Origin: Actinomycetes bacterium
Lineage (GTDB): Bacteria > Planctomycetota > Phycisphaerae > JAACET01
Direction: 5' to 3'
DNA length: 64,000 bases
Assembly (NCBI GenBank): GCA_030614915.1
Contig: JAUXAG010000007.1
Coordinates: 62,001 to 126,000 of the forward strand
The translations under genes were made by a program, and so were the position numbers. Under the pieces are notes generated by a model, which made no database searches, was not told where the DNA came from, and saw nothing but the letters and a program-made list of their open reading frames with translations. Each line of letters opens with the position of its first letter. Position 1 is the first letter of the stretch. Positions 24,136 to 32,911 of this stretch are shown here, piece by piece.

Positions 24136-24669
24136 TTAATAATGCAAAGACAAATGCTGGCAGTTGTGTCTACGGGCTCGGCTGGGTAAGGGGTGGGCTT
24201 TGAGCCAGCGGGCGACGTAACGAAGAATGCGCCCGTGGTCGAAGGCCAAGCCAGCCCTGGTTTGCAGGGAGAGAAAAGCGACTTCGCAGGCATCGTCTCC
24301 GGGGCGAGCCAGCTTGAGCTTGGCGGGGTCAACAAAACCCAGATGGATAACCGAAACGGTCCAGCCCCTGGGGTCTCGGCCAGGGGTGTCGAAGAATCCG
24401 ATGGGCTTGAGCTTTACGCGGGTAAGGTTGGTTTCCTCTGCCAACTCACGTTTGGCAGCCTCCAGGGCCTGTTCGTTCTGGTTTACATATCCGCCGGGCA
24501 GGGCCCAGCAGCCCTGGTAGGGGGGATTCTTTCGCTTGACCAGCAGGACCCTGAGCTTGCCCTTGAGCTTGGCCAGGACCACGGCGTCGGCGGTGAGCAT
24601 CGGGCGAGCATAGCGGTAGGTGAATTTGGCCGGGGGCGGTCTGTTTATGCTGCGGCGTTTGGGCATCAT
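24136..24669 (-). CDS. NUDIX hydrolase, 177 aa
   Basis: The NUDIX box is complete: GGYVNQNEQ-ALEAAKRELAEETNL, with Gly, Glu and the RELxEE core. It is followed by FFDTPGRDPRGWTVSV, typical of ADP-ribose pyrophosphatase-like or NrtR-like domains. There is no winged helix at the C-terminus. The true substrate is unknown. The start overlaps the stop of the PDZ lipoprotein gene, so it is probably co-transcribed with the HtrA pair. Confidence 0.9.
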   Translation of the reverse strand: MMPKRRSINRPPPAKFTYRYARPMLTADAVVLAKLKGKLRVLLVKRKNPPYQGCWALPGGYVNQNEQALEAAKRELAEETNLTRVKLKPIGFFDTPGRDPRGWTVSVIHLGFVDPAKLKLARPGDDACEVAFLSLQTRAGLAFDHGRILRYVARWLKAHPLPSRARRHNCQHLSLHY

Positions 24670-27071
24670 TCGCTCAGGGATAAGTCGGCGACCCTGGTCT
24701 TGCCGAGTCGTAGGATCTCGATATTTACGGTATCGAGTTCAGTTTGGCGGGCAGCGGTGATTTTGTCTTCGAAGTCGTCAACGGAGGTGACATCGACACT
24801 GTTTATACGAGTAATTAATTCACCCTCGCTGATTTTTGCCACGGCGGCAGGGGTGCCTTCCTCGATCTTGCTGACCACGACGCCGGGGGCATCGGGGGAC
24901 ATCTTCAGCGCCTGGCGGACCTCGTAGGTGAGATCGCGGACGGTCAGACCGATGGGTCGGTCCCGGTACTTTTCAGCGCTGTCATAATCCAACGGGGCCT
25001 GCTGGACCTTTACGGTTTTGGTGAACAACTTCCAGCCGTCGGCGTCCCGCCGTGAGCAGAAGCTAACTTCTATGGGTCTGTTTTGACCGATGGCGGCGAG
25101 AAACTCGGTTAGGAAGTTTCGGCGGGATCTCCAGACCTTGGCCCCAGCAGCAGAGAAGCCGTATCGGCCACGTGGGCCGGCCGCGAGGGAGCTGCGCAAC
25201 TCGGTGGGATACTTACGCTCAGGGGAAGTGTCTTTAATGCTTAAAAGCACGTCTCCCGGTCGGATACCCATATCGGCAGCGGGCGAGCCCTGGTAAACGG
25301 CGCTGACCACAAGACCGACGGAGCCGTCCTTGGTGAGGGGTTCGAGGTCCACCCGCTTGGCCAACTCTCGATTGAGGCCGACGTACTCTATGCCGAGCCA
25401 CATTCGGCGTTTGGCCTGGGTCTTGGTCATAGGTCGGATATTGGGATCGAAGGCATCGTCAGGCCGATGAAGGGCTGGCGCGATTTCGTCAATGCCAAAG
25501 ATGCGCATCATCCCGCTGCCGGAAGGAACGTATCCGGGCTGGCCTAAACTGTAGTACTCAGGCCCCAAACGGGCCATTATCCTCTGTTCTTCGGCGGGCA
25601 ACCTTTGGCGGAGATAGAATCCAGCCAAACGTCCGTCCAGGTCTAAGAGAAGCGAGCCGGCGAATATGGGCAAGGAAGGCTCCAGATGGACGGCATCGCC
25701 GTAACCCTTGGTCTCCCGCAGGCAGCGAGCATACCAGACCTTCACTTCTTTGCGTCCGAACCTTCGGCGAACGTGAACGGTTTGGACAGGAACAACTCTG
25801 GAGATTTCGCCTTGGCTGTCGAGGTCGAGCCATTTGCCGAAGCGAGCGTCTTTGACGCGGATAACAAAAGCGGCGAAGTCGCGATAGGCCCCGAGCAGTT
25901 CAGCCGAGCAGGTTTCGCTCTTCGGGGCTGGGGGGGCGTCGGCAGCTTTGGCGGTGACTGAACGGCCGGAAAGCTCGTCTTCACCGTTGAGCTGGACCTC
26001 TATGGATTCGATCTGCTTGGCTTCGCGGCGAGACATTTCCAAAGGGACCAGCAGAGTGACCGGGTCGATGGCCAAGCCATGAACGATTCGCTCAGGCAAA
26101 GGTCCCCGGCCATATTCTTCCTCGCTGGGCTGGCGGTAGTAAATCTTTACTTGGTGGTAGAGTTGAGAGTATTTGTTTTTCAGGGCCTGGCGGGAATTGC
26201 GGAAATCATCTGCCCTAAGGTCGCCGGTGATGGCGTCCAGAATATCCCGACCTTTCCAGATTCTATATTTCTGTTTGAGGTCCAGTATGCCGCGGATAGT
26301 CAGGCCGATAAAATTGCCGTCCTGATCGGCGATGAGTGAGGGAACGACGCCCATGCTTTCGCCGGTGCTCAGCTCAGCGGAGATACCGCCGGAAGTTGCC
26401 CCCAGAAAGTATTCGGGGAAGGGATCGGCAGAATCGTAGCGGAAGCTGCTGGTCAAGGGGCTGCTGCTGATATGCCAGTCGCGGCCGGAGCGGTATATGG
26501 AAATCAACTGCAAGGGGGGCAGGTTTTTTTTCATCGGGGCTTTGGAAGCGGCCGAGGCGATCAACTCTTCAAGCTCTTTTGAGTCGGTGAAGGCTATGGG
26601 CTGCAAACCGAGGGGGTCGGAAACCTCCAGGACGGCGGCGTCCATCTTTTTGAGGATGGTTAGCAACCTTGCCCGGCGGGCTCGGCCGTCGGAGCCGATA
26701 ACCTCTATGCGATCAATGAGTCGCAGTTCCGTTTCGGGGTCGGCAATGAGTACGTGTCCGTGGTAGTCGAGGACGACGCCGCCCAGGTCCAGGCTCACTT
26801 TTCGTTCGACCATTCGTCGGGCCAATCGCTCCTGAAAGGACACTTCTTGCTCGCCGGAGCCGAACTCATTGGCGATGTCCCGCTTGAAATAGACACGTGC
26901 GCGGACCATGGAGGCGCGTACGCCGTCGAGCACGCGGCCCCGAGCCAGAGCTTCTTTGGGCTGCCTGAGCCAGAGGCAGCCGGCTGGGGACAACAAGAGC
27001 CCGGCCAGCAGGATGCAAAGGACAAGTTGAGCCAGGCGGTATCTGTTTGAGACCCTGCTAGTCTTCTTCAT
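24666..27071 (-). CDS. PDZ lipoprotein, degenerate HtrA-like protease, 801 aa
   Basis: A signal peptide with a lipobox (LLLSPAGC, about residues 26-33) predicts a lipoprotein. The next 280 residues resemble an HtrA trypsin-like domain, but the catalytic His is missing (GHVLIADPE replaces the TNHHV region) and the Ser box reads GATSGGI. It is therefore probably catalytically dead. A second, repeated protease-like segment follows (about 315-530), then two PDZ domains (about 560-660 and 710-795; WLGIEYVGLN and IGLTVRD...PGVVVSKIEEGTPA). The start overlaps the HtrA stop by 14 bases, suggesting a paired protease and scaffold at the envelope. Confidence 0.75.
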   Translation of the reverse strand: MKKTSRVSNRYRLAQLVLCILLAGLLLSPAGCLWLRQPKEALARGRVLDGVRASMVRARVYFKRDIANEFGSGEQEVSFQERLARRMVERKVSLDLGGVVLDYHGHVLIADPETELRLIDRIEVIGSDGRARRARLLTILKKMDAAVLEVSDPLGLQPIAFTDSKELEELIASAASKAPMKKNLPPLQLISIYRSGRDWHISSSPLTSSFRYDSADPFPEYFLGATSGGISAELSTGESMGVVPSLIADQDGNFIGLTIRGILDLKQKYRIWKGRDILDAITGDLRADDFRNSRQALKNKYSQLYHQVKIYYRQPSEEEYGRGPLPERIVHGLAIDPVTLLVPLEMSRREAKQIESIEVQLNGEDELSGRSVTAKAADAPPAPKSETCSAELLGAYRDFAAFVIRVKDARFGKWLDLDSQGEISRVVPVQTVHVRRRFGRKEVKVWYARCLRETKGYGDAVHLEPSLPIFAGSLLLDLDGRLAGFYLRQRLPAEEQRIMARLGPEYYSLGQPGYVPSGSGMMRIFGIDEIAPALHRPDDAFDPNIRPMTKTQAKRRMWLGIEYVGLNRELAKRVDLEPLTKDGSVGLVVSAVYQGSPAADMGIRPGDVLLSIKDTSPERKYPTELRSSLAAGPRGRYGFSAAGAKVWRSRRNFLTEFLAAIGQNRPIEVSFCSRRDADGWKLFTKTVKVQQAPLDYDSAEKYRDRPIGLTVRDLTYEVRQALKMSPDAPGVVVSKIEEGTPAAVAKISEGELITRINSVDVTSVDDFEDKITAARQTELDTVNIEILRLGKTRVADLSLSE

Positions 27072-28494
27072 CGTAGTCCTTTCTGTAGTCGAGCACTATC
27101 AGTCGAGGCAGGCCTTTGCGCAATACCTCGAGCAGGACTTTCTTTTCGCGGTCTTCGTCGGCGATGATTTGCTGATAGATTTTTTCGATGTCGCTGAGGG
27201 TATCTATCTGCTTCATTTGGCCGAGGGTGTCGCCGATTTTGAGAATGATGTCGTTCCTGCGGATACCAGCTTTGGCGGCGTTTCCGGGATAGCGTACCGC
27301 CCGGACGAAGAGACCCTTTTGCTGATAGAAGTGGAGGTCGGGATTGGCAAACTTTGAAATTTCCTTGACGGTCATATTCCATCGTCGGCAGTCGAAATCT
27401 TCTCCCTCGAACTTACCCTTCAAGGTGAGGGAGAGCTTGGTGTATGCGATTTGGTCCCGACGGCGATAGGTGATGTCAATTTCGCGGTCGGGGGGGATAT
27501 CGGCGAGCTGCCAGTAGAGTTTGGGAAGCTGCTCGACATATTTTCCGACATACTCGATGCCGCCGACGGTGAGCAGGACATCTCCGGCCTGGAGGCCGGC
27601 CAATTGGGCAGGGGAGTTATCTTCGACGCCGGCTATGAGCACACCGCTGTCGCCCTCGATGAAGGTATTGCTATTAAAATCCTTGAGAGCCTGGAGTCGC
27701 AGGCCGGTCCACGCTCGGACCACCTTGCCGTCCTGCTGCAGCCGGCGGACGATGTCCTTGACCACATTGGAAGGGATGGAAAATCCAAGACCGCCGATCA
27801 TTACGCTCAGGGTGTTGATGCCCACGATCTTGCCCTCGGTGTTGACCAGAGGGCCGCCGCTATTGCCGGGATTGATGATCGCGTCGGTCTGAATCCAGGT
27901 ATTATATTTATGGAGAGATTCGAAACCCAGATAGCGGTCGGCGTTCATGATAATGCCCAGGGAGATGCTGCGTTTGAATCCAAAGGGCGAGCCCAGAGCC
28001 ATAACGAACTGGCCCTCGGTGACTTTATCGGAGTCGGCGAATTCACCGAAGGGCAGGGCTGGGGCGTCTTTGGGCAGTTTGAGGCGCAGGAGAGCCAAGT
28101 CGGTTTCCTTATCGAGGCCGACAATCTCAGCCTTGACCTGCTCCTTGTTATAAAGAACACAGTTGATTTCAACGGCCTTCTCGGCCACATGGTGGTTGGT
28201 CACGACTAGGCCGTCAGGTGAGATTATTACTCCTGAGCCGAAAATTTCGGCTCGCCTTTTTTCACCGCTACCGAACTCCTCGCGAATGGGTTTGACAAAT
28301 ACCAGGGCTGGAAAAACCCGCTTCTTGGCGGTGGCAATGATCTGTTCAAAGTCGAGGCGATCTTTGGCCGGAACAGCGGGGGGCTCAGGCCCAGCGGAGG
28401 GCTGCTCGGCGGGCACGTCTGCCGAGAAGGCAGGGCCCCAGAAGAAAAGACTGAGCAGCACTATTGTTACGACTGAGGATTTTTTTGTGGCCAT
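27058..28494 (-). CDS. HtrA/DegP-type periplasmic serine protease with PDZ domains
   Basis: A signal peptide (residues 1-24 from ATG 28494; an in-frame ATG at 28512 is also possible) is followed by a Pro-rich linker and a trypsin-like domain with an intact triad: His in VTNHHV, Asp in ETDLALL and Ser in INPGNSGGP. One PDZ domain (SGVLIAGVEDNSPAQLAGLQAGD) and a second, weaker one (FVRAVRYPGNAAKAGIRRNDIILKIGD) complete it. It degrades or chaperones misfolded envelope proteins. The next gene is a catalytically dead relative, likely a partner. Confidence 0.92.
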   Translation of the reverse strand: MATKKSSVVTIVLLSLFFWGPAFSADVPAEQPSAGPEPPAVPAKDRLDFEQIIATAKKRVFPALVFVKPIREEFGSGEKRRAEIFGSGVIISPDGLVVTNHHVAEKAVEINCVLYNKEQVKAEIVGLDKETDLALLRLKLPKDAPALPFGEFADSDKVTEGQFVMALGSPFGFKRSISLGIIMNADRYLGFESLHKYNTWIQTDAIINPGNSGGPLVNTEGKIVGINTLSVMIGGLGFSIPSNVVKDIVRRLQQDGKVVRAWTGLRLQALKDFNSNTFIEGDSGVLIAGVEDNSPAQLAGLQAGDVLLTVGGIEYVGKYVEQLPKLYWQLADIPPDREIDITYRRRDQIAYTKLSLTLKGKFEGEDFDCRRWNMTVKEISKFANPDLHFYQQKGLFVRAVRYPGNAAKAGIRRNDIILKIGDTLGQMKQIDTLSDIEKIYQQIIADEDREKKVLLEVLRKGLPRLIVLDYRKDYDEED

Positions 28495-28725
28495 GGTAAC
28501 TCCGAGAGACATTTGCCCTAGAGTGTCTGCAGGGCTTGAGCTATGCGGCTATTTTCAAGCTATAAAGATACCGCAGAAGCCACGGCGATGCAAGATGGGC
28601 AATTTGGTAGAGGCCCCCAACGCCCCCAGGCTGTACTACTCTGCGAAGCGCTGCGAAGCACGAGCGCCCTGGGGGGCTTTCGAACCCCCGAATTTGGCAA
28701 GAACACCTTAAGTGGCGTTGTAGTC

Positions 28726-29274
28726 CTAAGATAACGTGCGTCTACGGTTTTTCAGCAGGCTCAGCCTTGAGCGAGTCGAAAGGGCCAAACCGCCAATGAG
28801 CAACAGCCCCAGCGTGGCGGGTTCGGGTATCTCAGCCGTCACGGTGTAACTCCAGAAGCCGATGATGCCCCCTCCGGGACCTATCCAACCCTCGAGATCG
28901 CTTTCCACACCTGACGGCGAGCCATCATATATCTCCGCTGAATATTCCGCGAACCTGACGAACGCTGAAACATGCCACGACCACTCCGGTGCCCCAGGCG
29001 CCAGGTAGTCCCGGTTGATCCCGTCGGCGCCGGCTGCGATCCAAGCCCCAACAATAGTAGCCTCGTACCCCTCGGAGCCTGGCCCGTATTCGATCAAACC
29101 TCGGGCGTATGCGATATCATCCGGCTCGCTCAGAGGCAAAACATAGGAATCGTAGAATAATTCGTAGCCAGGGAGTTCGGTTACCAAAAAAAGCACGTCT
29201 TCACATAACCCCGTTTTGGCGTCAAAAAGGGCCAATGCAGAGCAGGCCAGCAGAACCATCCAAATGCGTGCCAT
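28726..29274 (-). CDS. PEP-CTERM secreted protein, 182 aa
   Basis: ATG 29274 is preferred over a start at 29316 because AGGAGAAGGA precedes it. A signal peptide (MARIWMVLLACSALALF) leads to a Tyr/Glu-rich domain with no known fold. The end is the PEP-CTERM sorting signal: PEPATLGLLLIGGLAL, then a Ser/Arg-rich tail ending RRRTLS. It should be processed and sorted to the cell surface by an exosortase, which is not in this window. It shares a near-identical promoter and leader with the kelch PEP-CTERM gene upstream. Confidence 0.85.
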   Translation of the reverse strand: MARIWMVLLACSALALFDAKTGLCEDVLFLVTELPGYELFYDSYVLPLSEPDDIAYARGLIEYGPGSEGYEATIVGAWIAAGADGINRDYLAPGAPEWSWHVSAFVRFAEYSAEIYDGSPSGVESDLEGWIGPGGGIIGFWSYTVTAEIPEPATLGLLLIGGLALSTRSRLSLLKNRRRTLS

Positions 29275-29370
29275 TCCTTCTCCTGATCTTCTGCAATTGC
29301 CGGCCTTTGTCGGCAAGTCGCCAAAAGCAAAACTGGTCGATTACGGGCAGTATCTTAGTCCGCGACCGCC

Positions 29371-29557
29371 AGCTTTCTCTCACTCAAGTGATAAATATAC
29401 CAAATATCGAAACTTAAGTCAAGAACTTTTTCCCACAATCTCCGAATTAATGCCTAATTTCACCTAAGCCGCCATAATCCGAGCGATTACGACTGTGCCT
29501 GAGTCCTGATGGCAAACAAGCTCAGAATCTTCGGCTTTCTTGCGAGCGTCGCAGGGC
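29371..29557. repeat. 187-base direct repeat, copy 1
   Basis: This is nearly identical (about 8 mismatches, no gaps by eye) to 30918-31104. It contains the promoter of the 182-residue PEP-CTERM gene and ends one base before the kelch gene stop. The matching region of copy 2 includes the last 11 codons of the ACT gene, so copy 1 carries a fossil of that gene's tail. Confidence 0.9.
29394..29422 (-). promoter_or_regulatory. Promoter of the 182-aa PEP-CTERM gene
   Basis: On the minus strand TTGACT (29417-29422) and TATATT (29394-29399) are 17 bases apart. The 5' leader would be about 110 bases. The same promoter occurs in copy 2 before the kelch gene. Confidence 0.75.
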
Positions 29558-30814
29558 CTAAGATAACGTGCGTCTACGGTTTCTCAACAGAGCTAAACCG
29601 CCCAGAAGCAACAGTCCCAGCGTGGCGGGCTCGGGCACTTGGTAGATGTCCACGTTAGAATAGGTCTCGAGAGCTCCAGCTCCGCCCTGCCCGCCGGCAA
29701 AGAAAGCCATGTCACCCGCTGTGGTTGCGGCTAAGTTATAACGCGCCTGGGAAAGTGTTGTTGTAGTCCATGTGTCCGACTCGACATCGTAGATGTCCAC
29801 GACATCACTGTACTTAGGCGAACTCAGGTGGGGACGTCGGCCGCCAGCGAAGATGGCCTTGTTGCCAAGTGTTGTTGCGGGCAAACTGATTCGCTCCTCC
29901 GACAGCGCGCTGACGGACCATGTATCCGTATCCACATCGTAGATTTGAACAAGATCGGTAACAGCGCCGTATACGTAGTAATCGTCCTCCGCTATGCCCC
30001 CCGCGAAAATCGCTTTATTGCCAACGTTCGTTGCGGCCATGGAACCGCAGGCCACAGGAAGCGCAGTTGTGGACCACATGCCGTTTGTGGCATCGTAGAT
30101 GTCGACGATGTCCGAAGGATAAACCTTCTGAAAGGACTCATCGGTATAGGACCCGCCTGCGAAGAGCGCCTTGCTTCCCACGGTGGTTGCAGCAATACCA
30201 GCTCGCGGTTGTGACAATGTTGCTGTACTCCATGTGTTTGTGCTGGCGTCATAGATATCTACAACATCGCTAAATATCATTTTCCAAGGGTCGGGCCAGT
30301 CCCGAGGATCAGATAACCACTCTCCCCCGGCAAAGATCGCTTTGTTATCCACAGTAGTGGCTGCCAACCAGGATCGTGCCTGTGAAAGTGTGGCTGTAGA
30401 CCATGTGTCGCTGGAGGTGTTATAAATATCTACAACGGCGCTTTTAACGTCTAGTGCGAGGGGATCGAAGCCGTAGGCGCGGCCGCCGGCGAAGATCGCC
30501 TTATTACCGAGACTTGTTGCGGCCAGGGCATCGCGCGCCTGCGAGAGCACATCGGTAGACCAGGTACCGCTCGACGTGTCATAAATGTCAACGGTGGCGC
30601 TCCAGGTTATAGGTAAAGGGAGGAATTTGAGGCCACCGGCAAAGAATGCCTTTCCCCCCGCGCTCGTCGCGGCCAGAGAGGTCCGGTCCGTTGACAGAGA
30701 GGCCGTTGTGTGGACCCAGTCAGGGGGCAAAGCCCAAACCGAGCTGGCTATTGCCATCAGGATAACCCCAGCAATAACCGTCACCATAGCTGCAAGATTG
30801 GAATTCTCTCTCAT
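29558..30814 (-). CDS. Kelch-repeat PEP-CTERM secreted protein, 418 aa
   Basis: A signal peptide (about residues 1-29, ending SSVWA) is followed by six or seven kelch-type beta-propeller blades. Each has the pattern LAAT---NKAIFAGG followed by VDIYD-S--TWST-TLSQAR, which forms a surface propeller that usually binds protein or sugar ligands. The PEP-CTERM signal PEPATLGLLLLGGLALL with RRRTLS at the end sorts it through exosortase. The gene is preceded by the promoter in repeat copy 2 and has the same tail sequence as the 182-residue PEP-CTERM gene. Confidence 0.9.
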   Translation of the reverse strand: MRENSNLAAMVTVIAGVILMAIASSVWALPPDWVHTTASLSTDRTSLAATSAGGKAFFAGGLKFLPLPITWSATVDIYDTSSGTWSTDVLSQARDALAATSLGNKAIFAGGRAYGFDPLALDVKSAVVDIYNTSSDTWSTATLSQARSWLAATTVDNKAIFAGGEWLSDPRDWPDPWKMIFSDVVDIYDASTNTWSTATLSQPRAGIAATTVGSKALFAGGSYTDESFQKVYPSDIVDIYDATNGMWSTTALPVACGSMAATNVGNKAIFAGGIAEDDYYVYGAVTDLVQIYDVDTDTWSVSALSEERISLPATTLGNKAIFAGGRRPHLSSPKYSDVVDIYDVESDTWTTTTLSQARYNLAATTAGDMAFFAGGQGGAGALETYSNVDIYQVPEPATLGLLLLGGLALLRNRRRTLS

Positions 30815-30917
30815 CTCTCACTCCGTTTTTGTTTATAGCCAATAACTCTCTTTCCCCAGAACCTTCCCCGAGAGCAAAAGTGGTCAGTTATAAGTGGGAT
30901 TTGTCCGTCAGACCCCT

Positions 30918-31104
30918 AGCTCTCTCTCACTCAAGTGATAAATATACCAAATATCGAAACTTAAGTCAAGAACTTTTTCCCACAATCTGCGAATTAATGC
31001 CTAATTTCAGCTAAGCCGCCATAATCCTAGCGATTACGACTGTGCCTGAGTCCTGATGGCAAACAAGCTCAAAATCTTCGGCTCCCTTGCGAGCGTCGCA
31101 GGGC
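30918..31104. repeat. 187-base direct repeat, copy 2
   Basis: The second copy lies before the kelch gene and overlaps the last 36 bases of the ACT-domain gene (31069-31104). The constant offset of 1547 bases to copy 1 shows no insertions or deletions. It contains the kelch gene promoter at 30941-30969. Confidence 0.9.
30941..30969 (-). promoter_or_regulatory. Promoter of the kelch PEP-CTERM gene
   Basis: On the minus strand TTGACT (30964-30969) and TATATT (30941-30946) are 17 bases apart, identical to the promoter in copy 1. The leader is about 120 bases. Confidence 0.75.
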
Positions 31105-31518
31105 GGTGCCGTCCTTGTGGGTTTTTTCGGTGCTCAAGACTTTCATGGCTTTGGGTATGTTTTCGACATTGATAATTCCTGTGGTTTTACCTCCCTTGCC
31201 ACCGCTGGTGCAGTAGGCGTAGGCAATATTGATGTGAGCCTTGGCCAGTTTCTCCACTACGTCGGCCAGGGCCCCGGATTTATTGGTCAGCTCGATTTGC
31301 AGCACATCGGTGTGGGTCATGGGGACGTTGAGCTGTTTGAGGACCTTCTCGGCGACGTCGATTTGAACAACGACCAGACGCAGGACGCCGAGGTCCGCCG
31401 AATCGGAGAGGGTCATAGCCACGCCGTCCACTTTGGCCTTGCTAAGGGCCTTGAGCACGCCGGCCAAGACCCCCGGCTTGTTGACCAAGGAAATTGAGAA
31501 TTCTTTGACTACTTTCAT
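31069..31518 (-). CDS. Tandem ACT-domain protein, 149 aa
   Basis: Two ACT domains: FSISLVNKPGVLAGVLKAL (about 7-25) and DVLQIELTNKSGALADVVEKLAKAHINIAY (about 71-100). Each has the NKPG/NKSG turn of small-molecule-binding ACT folds. Such stand-alone double-ACT proteins are common in planctomycetes and are thought to sense amino acids. The last 11 residues (ALRRSQGSRRF) are encoded within a 187-base duplicated segment and are probably not conserved. AGGAG precedes the ATG. Confidence 0.85.
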   Translation of the reverse strand: MKVVKEFSISLVNKPGVLAGVLKALSKAKVDGVAMTLSDSADLGVLRLVVVQIDVAEKVLKQLNVPMTHTDVLQIELTNKSGALADVVEKLAKAHINIAYAYCTSGGKGGKTTGIINVENIPKAMKVLSTEKTHKDGTALRRSQGSRRF

Positions 31519-31777
31519 ATCTCAGACTCCTGGATTCTTGAGGGGAGGATCATAAAAACCATGGCCAAAACAGCCGGGGAACTGAGGTAGTCCGCCCAAG
31601 TAGAGCTGCAGGTGGTAAATTCTTGCTTTTTTATGGCAGCACGGTATGTTGGCCGCTGTTGATTCAAGGTTCGACCGCCAATAGCAAGTAAAAGGGCTAT
31701 TGCGCCGAGAACGGCTATTCAGGCCCCAGCTATCATAACGATTATATTCGGCAGGACGGCAACAGGAAAGGGCAAAA
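31519..31777. other. Intergenic gap between divergent genes
   Basis: The gap separates the ACT gene (minus) and the oxidoreductase gene (plus). No repeat or terminator was identified; promoters for both genes probably lie here, but none could be placed with confidence. Confidence 0.4.
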
Positions 31778-32752
31778 ATGCGGTCAGCATCCGGCAGTAG
31801 TCTGCGGTTAGGTCTGTACGGTGCCGGTCCGCACAGCCGTGGAGTGCTGTTGCCGGCCCTGGTGGGCCTCGAGCACCCCCTGGAGGCGGTGTGCGACCCG
31901 CGTGTCGGCTTGGCTGACGATTTGGCCCAGCGTTTTGCCTTCCGGTCGAGCTTTGCGGATCTGGCCGACCTGGTGCGGGACGCGGGGGTGCAGGCCCTGG
32001 TTATCAGCCGAGACGCCCCGAATCTGGTGGGTATCGCCGAGCCACTGTTGGGCTCGGGGCTCCCATTCTGGGTGGATGCCGCCACAGTTGGTCTGGAAAA
32101 ATTGATCGGGCGTCTGAAACGGCGGTCAAGAAATGGTCCGATATACATGATCAGCCATCCGCATCGGTTTGCCCCGGCTTTTGTACGAGCCGCCGAGCTG
32201 ATTCGTTCGGGGCGGCTTGGGGAACTGCTGTTGGGCTCGCTGGAAATATGCTCGGTAAAAGCAGCTGGGGGGCAGATGGAGCTTCCCCTGGAACACCTGC
32301 TGGAAGGGGCATTGGACCTGCTGTGCTTTTTGCTGGGCAGGGCGAGCAGGGTTTATGCCAGTTGGGATGGGGCTTCGATGCTGGCGGGGGTCATCAAGTT
32401 TGAGGCTACGGCGGTGGTTTTGCAACTGCGGCAGGGGGTTTGGGCGGGTCAGGCGTGCCATCAACTCAGGCTGCACGGACAGCAGGGGCAGGAACTTTAC
32501 GTAGGCAATCTTACGGATATGACGGCCAGGGAAGGTGAGTCGGTGTTGGCCAGATCGATTCAGCCCATGGCTGAGGGGGTGGACGTGTGCGTTCAACATG
32601 GCTGGACGGGGTCGCTGGTGTCGTTTTTTTCGGCGGTGAGTCGGGCAGAGCAGGCCTCGAGCGACCTGACTAACCTTCTAGAGACCCGCAAGTTATGCGA
32701 GGCGGTAATCCGCTCGGCCGGCAGCGGGCGAGAGGTCCGCCTGCGGACTTGA
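31778..32752 (+). CDS. Gfo/Idh/MocA-like oxidoreductase, 324 aa
   Basis: The N-terminal Rossmann fold begins LRLGLYGAGPHSRGVLLPAL (about 9-28), followed by AVCDPR (NAD-ribose region), VQALVIS and PFWVDAA. A C-terminal alpha/beta dimerisation domain has the HPHRFAPAFVRAAELI segment, where the family has the EKP and H-RF motifs. The catalytic Lys of EKP is not clearly present, so the activity is uncertain. AGGAAAGG precedes the ATG. The gene is followed by a terminator. No sugar pathway genes adjoin, so the substrate is unknown. Confidence 0.7.
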   Translation: MRSASGSSLRLGLYGAGPHSRGVLLPALVGLEHPLEAVCDPRVGLADDLAQRFAFRSSFADLADLVRDAGVQALVISRDAPNLVGIAEPLLGSGLPFWVDAATVGLEKLIGRLKRRSRNGPIYMISHPHRFAPAFVRAAELIRSGRLGELLLGSLEICSVKAAGGQMELPLEHLLEGALDLLCFLLGRASRVYASWDGASMLAGVIKFEATAVVLQLRQGVWAGQACHQLRLHGQQGQELYVGNLTDMTAREGESVLARSIQPMAEGVDVCVQHGWTGSLVSFFSAVSRAEQASSDLTNLLETRKLCEAVIRSAGSGREVRLRT

Positions 32753-32807
32753 GAACGTGGCGAACAAGCGGTTCGGCCGGGAGGAAGGCAAAACCAGTAC
32801 AGAAGTG

Positions 32808-32856
32808 AAAAACGCCCCAGGCAGGGAAAAAGCCTTTGCCAAATACGGCGTTTTTT
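32808..32856 (+). terminator. Terminator before rplT
   Basis: AAAAACGCC (32808-32816) pairs with GGCGTTTTT (32847-32855), with a nested GGCA/TGCC-type inner stem, followed by a T-run. It ends transcription from the oxidoreductase gene. Its position 55 bases before rplT means a regulatory role for rplT cannot be excluded. Confidence 0.75.
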
Positions 32857-32911
32857 GTTACTCTACTTGTTTGTGGCAATGTGGGGGTAGTAATTAGAGA
32901 AAGGTTTTTCA

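Noticed and set aside
27451-28209. Long plus-strand frame opposite the HtrA gene
   Set aside because: It is an antisense frame of the protease coding sequence without any recognisable motif.
28600-28725. A tRNA-like motif with GGGGGCTTTCGAACCCCC upstream of the HtrA gene
   Set aside because: On the minus strand the T-arm-like hairpin has an eight-base loop, and no acceptor, anticodon or D arm can be built around it.
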